DNA of 64,000 bases, from assembly GCA_963971285.1 (NCBI GenBank), contig OZ020257.1:12228602-12292601 (forward strand), in the 5' to 3' direction. Shown here one piece after another: positions 58,140 through 64,000 of the stretch. Below the pieces are notes generated by a model. It made no database searches, had not been told where the DNA came from, and saw only the letters and a program-made list of their open reading frames with translations. The stretch comes from Astropecten irregularis (Eukaryota > Echinodermata > Asteroidea > Paxillosida > Astropectinidae). Every line of letters begins with the position of its first letter. Position 1 is the first letter of the stretch. The position numbers and the translations under genes were made by a program.

Positions 58140-60451
58140 TTATTGTACATTTTTATTCCATAATTTTACAGAACAGACATATGGCAACACATCATATTGG
58201 AAAAGGCTAATTCACCTCACTAATTAATTACCAAATAATCAATTAAAGTGACGTCAATTTCACCTACTGTATGCATATACTCTATTAATGCGGCTATTGA
58301 CATTAGCGTATTTAAACAAAAGTGTACCACTCATGTTTTACTTAATGTACGTTTTTATTCCATAATCTTTTAGAACAAGCCTATGGGCACACTTAATTTT
58401 GGATAAGGCTAATTCGGCCGACTAATTAATTACCAAATGATCAATTAAAGTGACGTCCTTTTCAGGTACTGTATGAATTATACTGTATTAATGCGGCTAT
58501 TGCCCTTATGCGCTATGCATCTTTAAACAAAAGTGTACCACTCATGTTTTAGTTATTGACCAGTTTTATTCCATAATCCTTTAGAACATACCCATGGGCA
58601 CACTTAATTTTGGATAAGGCCAATTCGGCCCACTAATTAATTACCAAATGATCAATTAAAGAGACGTCAATTTTCACATATATGTGCATTATACTGTATT
58701 ATTGCGGTTATTGCCCTTATGCACTATGCACCTTTAAACAAAAGTGTACCACTCATGTTTTAGTTATTGACCAGTTTTATTCCATAATCCTTTAGAACAT
58801 ACCCATGGGCACACTTAATTTTGGATAAGGCTAATTCGGCCGACTAATTAATTACCAAATGATCAATTAAAGAGACGTCAATTTTCACATATATGTGCAT
58901 TATACTGTATTATTGCGGTTATTGCCCTTATGCACTATGCACCTTTAAACAAAAGTGTACCACTCATGTTTTAGTTATTGACCAGTTTTATTCCATAATC
59001 CTTTAGAACATACCCATGGGCACACTTAATTTTGGATAAGGCCAATTCGGCCGACTAATTAATTACCAAAGGATCAATTAAAGTGACGTCCTTTTCAGGT
59101 AATGTATGAATTATACTGTATTAATGCGGCTATTGCCCTTATGCGCTATGCATCTTTAAACAAAAGTGTACCACTCATGTTTTAGTTATTGACCAGTTTT
59201 ATTCCATAATCCTTTAGAACATACCCATGGGCACACTTAATTTTGGATAAGGCCAATTCGGCCCACTAATTAATTACCAAATGATCAATTAAAGAGACGT
59301 CAATTTTCACATATATGTGCATTATACTGTATTATTGCGGTCATTGCCCTTATGCACTATGCACCTTTAAACAAAAGTGTACCACTCATGTTTTAGTTAT
59401 TGAACAGTTTTATTCCATAATCCTTTAGAACATACCCATGGGCACACTTAATTTTGGATAAGGCCAATTCGGCCCACTTATTAATTACCAAATGATCAAT
59501 TAAAGAGACGTCAATTTTCACATATATGTGCATTATACTGTATTATTGCGGTTATTGCCCTTATGCACTATGCACCTTTAAACAAAAGTGTACCACTCAT
59601 GTTTTAGTTATTGACCAGTTTTATTCCATAATCCTTTAGAACATACCCATGGGCACACTTAATTTTGGATAAGGCTAATTCGGCCGACTAATTAATTACC
59701 AAATGATCAATTAAAGAGACGTCAATTTTCACATATTATGTACATTATACTGTATTATTGCGGTTATTGCCCTTATGCAATATGCACCTTTAAACAAAAG
59801 TGTACCACTCATGTTTTATTTAATGTACGTTTTTACTCCATAATCTTTTAGAACATACCCATGGGCACACTTAATTTTGGATAAGGCTAATTCGGCCCAC
59901 TAATTAGTTACCAAATTATCAATTAAATGGAAAGGGCAATTTCACATACTGTGTGCATTATATTGCGGTTATTGCCCTTATGCACTATGCACCTTTAAAC
60001 AAAAGTGTACCACTCATTTTTTACTTAATGTACGTTTTTATTCCATAATCTTTTAGAACATACCTATGGGCACACTTAATTTTGGATAAGGCCAATTCGG
60101 CCCACTTATTAATTACCAAATGATCAATTAAAGAGACGTCAATTTTCACATATTATGTACATTATACTATAATATTGCGGCTATTGCGCTTATGCGCTAT
60201 GCATCTTTAAACAAAAGTGTACCACTCATGTTTTACTTAATGTACATTTTTATTCCATAATCTTTTAGAACATACCTATGGGCACACTTAATTTTGGATA
60301 AGGCTAATTCGGCCGACTAAGTAATTACCAAATGATCAATTAAAGTGACGTCCTTTTCAGGTAATGTATGAATTATACTGTATTAATGCGGCTATTGCCC
60401 TTATGCGCTATGCATCTTTAAACAAAAGTGTACCACTCATGTTTTAGTTAT
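58140..60451 (+). repeat. satellite array 1, about 211-bp monomer, about 11 copies
   Basis: The CAGTTTTATTCCATAATCC landmark recurs at 58561, 58772, 58983, 59194, 59405 and 59616, exactly 211 bp apart. Outer copies use GTACGTTTTTATTCC. Other fixed blocks are GGGCACACTTAATTTTGGAT, TTCGGCC, GATCAATTAAAG and AAAAGTGTACCACTCATG. AT-rich and noncoding. Confidence 0.95.
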
Positions 60452-61761
60452 TGTAGTAACATCCCACGATGGGGGAAGCACCAGGGTCCAGCCGCGTGTG
60501 CGAAGCCAGGGGGTGGGATGTGAATCCCGAGGACAGGGAGCAATCATCAGCACAAGAAGGAATGACGACAGACTCGATCTGGACTGTGGTTCTCAGTTGG
60601 CCTATATTCTTTATTCTCAATTCTCACTGAGTGAATCCCAAGTAAATCGCCCAAGTAAATCGCCCAAGTAAATCCCAGGAAAATCCCAGGAAAATCCCCT
60701 GAAACAAAATCACGATACCATAGGTTTGTTTGGTACATGTATTTAATAAAGTATTAGATTAAATAATATAAATGAGGATGCTTGAATATTTAAAGTATTA
60801 AATAATGACAGGAAATAATCAAGCTGCTCACCCAACACTGGGATTGTGACCAAGTTGTAACTTGTAATGTGCTGCAGCAGTTGCTGTTAATGTCAGCCAG
60901 GTGACCCACTGTTACAATAACATGTAAAAAGGAATAAACAATATTGTTGACTTTAGAAAATAATCTTAATGACATCCACTGTATCCCGATATATTACATG
61001 GCCCCTGTGCAAAGAGAGCGCTACGGGTCGTAGTGTACATACACCATGTACATGTGAACTTGTGTTTATATTGTTTCAATAACACGCGTACACGAGCACC
61101 CACTACCCACTGTACGTGTAGTATGATCTACATAATGCACACAGTAACCATTACTAGTATAATGCCGCACAGCACACAGCCTTCGAATGATTCACATGTA
61201 CATGCACAGTATAGCGTAACGATAGCTAAAAACATGGCGATCTGCTAGCCAAAACTAACGGAGAATCATGGCCATTTTCTGTGTCAACCATTCAGTTCAC
61301 CATTTCTAAATCACACAAGTGGGATCAGTATGGATTAATGTTGCCCTTCAAATACAGGATTTATCAGGAAACGAACTATTATAGCCCAAAAATGAAATAA
61401 AAGTGTCTCTCACCGTGAATTCTGGTCCTGCTTTGTTTTTAGCAACGCTCGGAGAGACCGCGTCACTCATGAACGTATTCATGGGCCAACCCAAATGATA
61501 GCCAAGCATAAATAGCCAATTATTACACAAGTTTAATCAAAGCAATAATTGTCTTACATCAATTTACACTGGACAATAGTCAGAGGATGAAATAAACAGT
61601 AATTGACATATAAAAGTAAAGAGCAATCACGGACCTATTTCTTGTTCGGCACAGGGCGGCTGTCGCCCCCGTTGTGATGTGTTTCGAGCAATGTAACCTT
61701 AAAGGGGCATCCTAAACTTTGTTAACTTAAAGGGGGTGACACAATAATCCATTTCCCCACA
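60452..61761. mobile_element. solo-LTR-like insertion in the satellite
   Basis: A 1310-bp non-satellite segment beginning TGTAGTAACATCCCACGATG and ending TTTCCCCACA, with TTAT on both sides (60448-60451 and 61762-61765). Removing it plus one TTAT restores the normal satellite phrase AGTTATTGACCAG. TG...CA ends, length and lack of any ORF suggest a solo LTR, probably Gypsy-type. No second LTR is in the window. Confidence 0.72.
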
Positions 61762-63668
61762 TTATTGACCAGTTTTATTCCATAATCCTTTAGAACATAC
61801 CCATGGGCACACTTAATTTTGGATAAGGCCAATTCGGCCCACTAATTAATTACCAAATGATCAATTAAAGAGACGTCAATTTTCACATATATGTGCATTA
61901 TACTGTATTATTGCGGTCATTGCCCTTATGCACTATGCACCTTTAAACAAAAGTGTACCACTCATGTTTTAGTTATTGAACAGTTTTATTCCATAATCCT
62001 TTAGAACATACCCATGGGCACACTTAATTTTGGATAAGGCCAATTCGGCCCACTTATTAATTACCAAATGATCAATTAAAGAGACGTCAATTTTCACATA
62101 TATGTGCATTATACTGTATTATTGCGGTTATTGCCCTTATGCACTATGCACCTTTAAACAAAAGTGTACCACTCATGTTTTAGTTATTGACCAGTTTTAT
62201 TCCATAATCCTTTAGAACATACCCATGGGCACACTTAATTTTGGATAAGGCTAATTCGGCCGACTAATTATTTACCAAATGATCAATTAAAGAGACGTCA
62301 ATTTTCACATATTATGTACATTATACTGTATTATTGCGGTTATTGCCCTTATGCAATATGCACCTTTAAACAAAAGTGTACCACTCATGTTTTATTTAAT
62401 GTACGTTTTTACTCCATAATCTTTTAGAACATACCCATGGGCACACTTAATTTTGGATAAGGCTAATTCGGCCCACTAATTAGTTACCAAATTATCAATT
62501 AAATGGAAAGGGCAATTTCACATACTGTGTGCATTATATTGCGGTTATTGCCCTTATGCACTATGCACCTTTAAACAAAAGTGTACCACTCATTTTTTAC
62601 TTAATGTACGTTTTTATTCCATAATCTTTTAGAACATACCTATGGGCACACTTAATTTTGGATAAGGCCAATTCGGCCCACTTATTAATTACCAAATGAT
62701 CAATTAAAGAGACGTCAATTTTCACATATTATGTACATTATACTGTATTATTGCGGTTATTGCCCTTATGCACTATGCACCTTTAAACAAAAGTGTACCA
62801 CTCATGTTTTATTTAATGTACGTTTTTATTCCATAATCTTTTAGAACATACCGATGGGCACACTTAATTTTGGATAAGCTAATTCGGCGGACTAATTAAT
62901 TACCAAATGATCAATTAAAGAGACGTCAATTTTCACATATTATGTACATTATATACTGTATTATTGCGGTTATTGCCCTTATGCACTATGCATCTTTAAA
63001 CAAAAGTGTACCACTCATGTTTTATTTAATGTACGTTTTTATTCCATAATCTTTTAGAACATACCGATGGGCACACTTAATTTTGGATAAGGCTAATTCG
63101 GCCGACTAATTAATTACCAAATGATCAATTAAAGAAACGTCAATTTTCACATATTATGTACATTATACTATAATATTGCGGCTATTGCGCTTATGCGCTA
63201 TGCATCTTTAAACAAAAGTGTACCACTCATGTTTTAGTTATTGACCAGTTTTATTCCATAATCCTTTAGAACATACCCATGGGCACACTTAATTTTGGAT
63301 AAGGCTAATTCGGCCGACTAATTAATTACCAAATGATCAATTAAAGAGACGTCAATTTTCACATATAATGTACATTATACTGTATTATTGCGGTTATTAC
63401 CCTTATGCACTATGCACCTTTAAACAAAAGTGTACCACTCATGTTTTAGTTATTGACCAGTTTTATTCCATAATCCTTTAGAACATACCCATGGGCACAC
63501 TTAATTTTGGATAAGGCCAATTCGGCCCACTAATTAATTACCAAATGATCAATTAAAGAGACGTCAATTTTCACATATATGTGCCTTTTACTGTATTATT
63601 GCGGTTATTGCCCTTATGCACTATGCACCTTTAAACAAAAGTGTACCACTCATGTTTTATTTAATGTA
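61762..63668 (+). repeat. satellite array 2, about 9 copies
   Basis: Same monomer. The first five monomers repeat the variant order of 59194-60240 (GGTCATTGCCC, AACAGTTTT, GCAATATGCAC, the short TAAATGGAAAGGGC unit, TACCTATGGG), offset by 2574 bp. Confidence 0.95.
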
Positions 63669-63994
63669 AGGATTATGGAATAAAACTGGTCAATAACTGC
63701 CCATGGGTATGTTCTAAAGGATTATGGAATAAAACTGGTCAATAACTAAAACATGAGTGGTACACTTTTGTTTAAAGATGCATAGCGCATAAGGGCAATA
63801 GCCGCATTAATACAGTATAATTCATACATTACCTGGAAAGGACGTCACTTTAATTGACCATTTGGTAATTAATTAGTCGGCCGAATCAGCCTTATCCAAA
63901 ATTAAGTGTGCCCATGGGTATGTTCTAAACGATTATGGAATAAAAACGTACATTAAGTAAAACATGAGTGGTACACTTTTGTTTAAAGATGCAT
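63669..63994 (-). repeat. satellite array 3, inverted
   Basis: From 63669 the monomer is read on the minus strand (AGGATTATGGAATAAAACTG). The first unit is truncated after about 30 bp, then a full unit starts at about 63699. Confidence 0.93.
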
Positions 63995-64000
63995 NNNNNN
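63995..64000. other. assembly gap
   Basis: Run of N at the window end, inside inverted satellite. Confidence 0.99.

Noticed and set aside
58140..63994. Regularly spaced repeats suggesting a CRISPR array
   Set aside because: The whole 211-bp period is conserved, with no variable spacers, in an animal genome; it is a satellite.

Overview
This is a nuclear genomic window from a multicellular animal, most likely a marine deuterostome invertebrate. The evidence is intron-rich genes with metazoan-only products (HACD3 with its p23 domain, Treslin/TICRR), a BEL/Pao retrotransposon, and dense MITE and satellite content. The style of the MITEs makes me lean towards an echinoderm, but I cannot prove this from the sequence and amphioxus is not excluded.

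Layout. (1) 1427-19468, minus strand: a complete 11-exon HACD3 gene (370 aa; very-long-chain 3-hydroxyacyl-CoA dehydratase). Intron 4 carries a 7334-bp intact BEL/Pao element (6907-14240) with indistinguishable 622-bp LTRs, a 5-bp target duplication, a primer-binding site and one uninterrupted 2004-codon gag-pol ORF. (2) About 19.5-23.5 kb, plus strand: THEM4-like acyl-CoA thioesterase copy A, head to head with HACD3. (3) 30.2-32.2 kb, plus: THEM4-like copy B. Copies A and B lie in a tandem segmental duplication (about 18.24-25.59 kb and 28.08-34.77 kb). The second unit still holds a frameshifted relic of HACD3 exon 1. (4) 35129-53497, plus: a complete 19-exon TICRR/Treslin gene (1885 aa), a DNA replication origin-firing factor. 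(5) 55512-57136, minus: a third, more diverged THEM4-like gene, copy C. (6) 58.1 kb to the end: a satellite of about 211-bp monomers, interrupted by a 1310-bp solo-LTR-like insertion, with a higher-order duplication and an inversion just before an assembly gap (N at 63995-64000).

How the genes relate. HACD3 performs the third step of very-long-chain fatty acyl-CoA elongation in the ER, and THEM4-type hot-dog thioesterases hydrolyse long-chain acyl-CoAs. The divergent HACD3/THEM arrangement with about 1 kb between start regions is therefore a small acyl-CoA neighbourhood that may share a promoter. TICRR is functionally unrelated. Introns and spacers are filled with non-autonomous DNA transposons (hAT with 8-bp duplications, Harbinger-like with TTA, mariner-like with TA, and a family flanked by TTAA), tRNA-like foldback repeats and minisatellites, several of them nested. 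All exon models were built by hand from splice consensus, reading-frame continuity and remembered protein families; no alignment was run.
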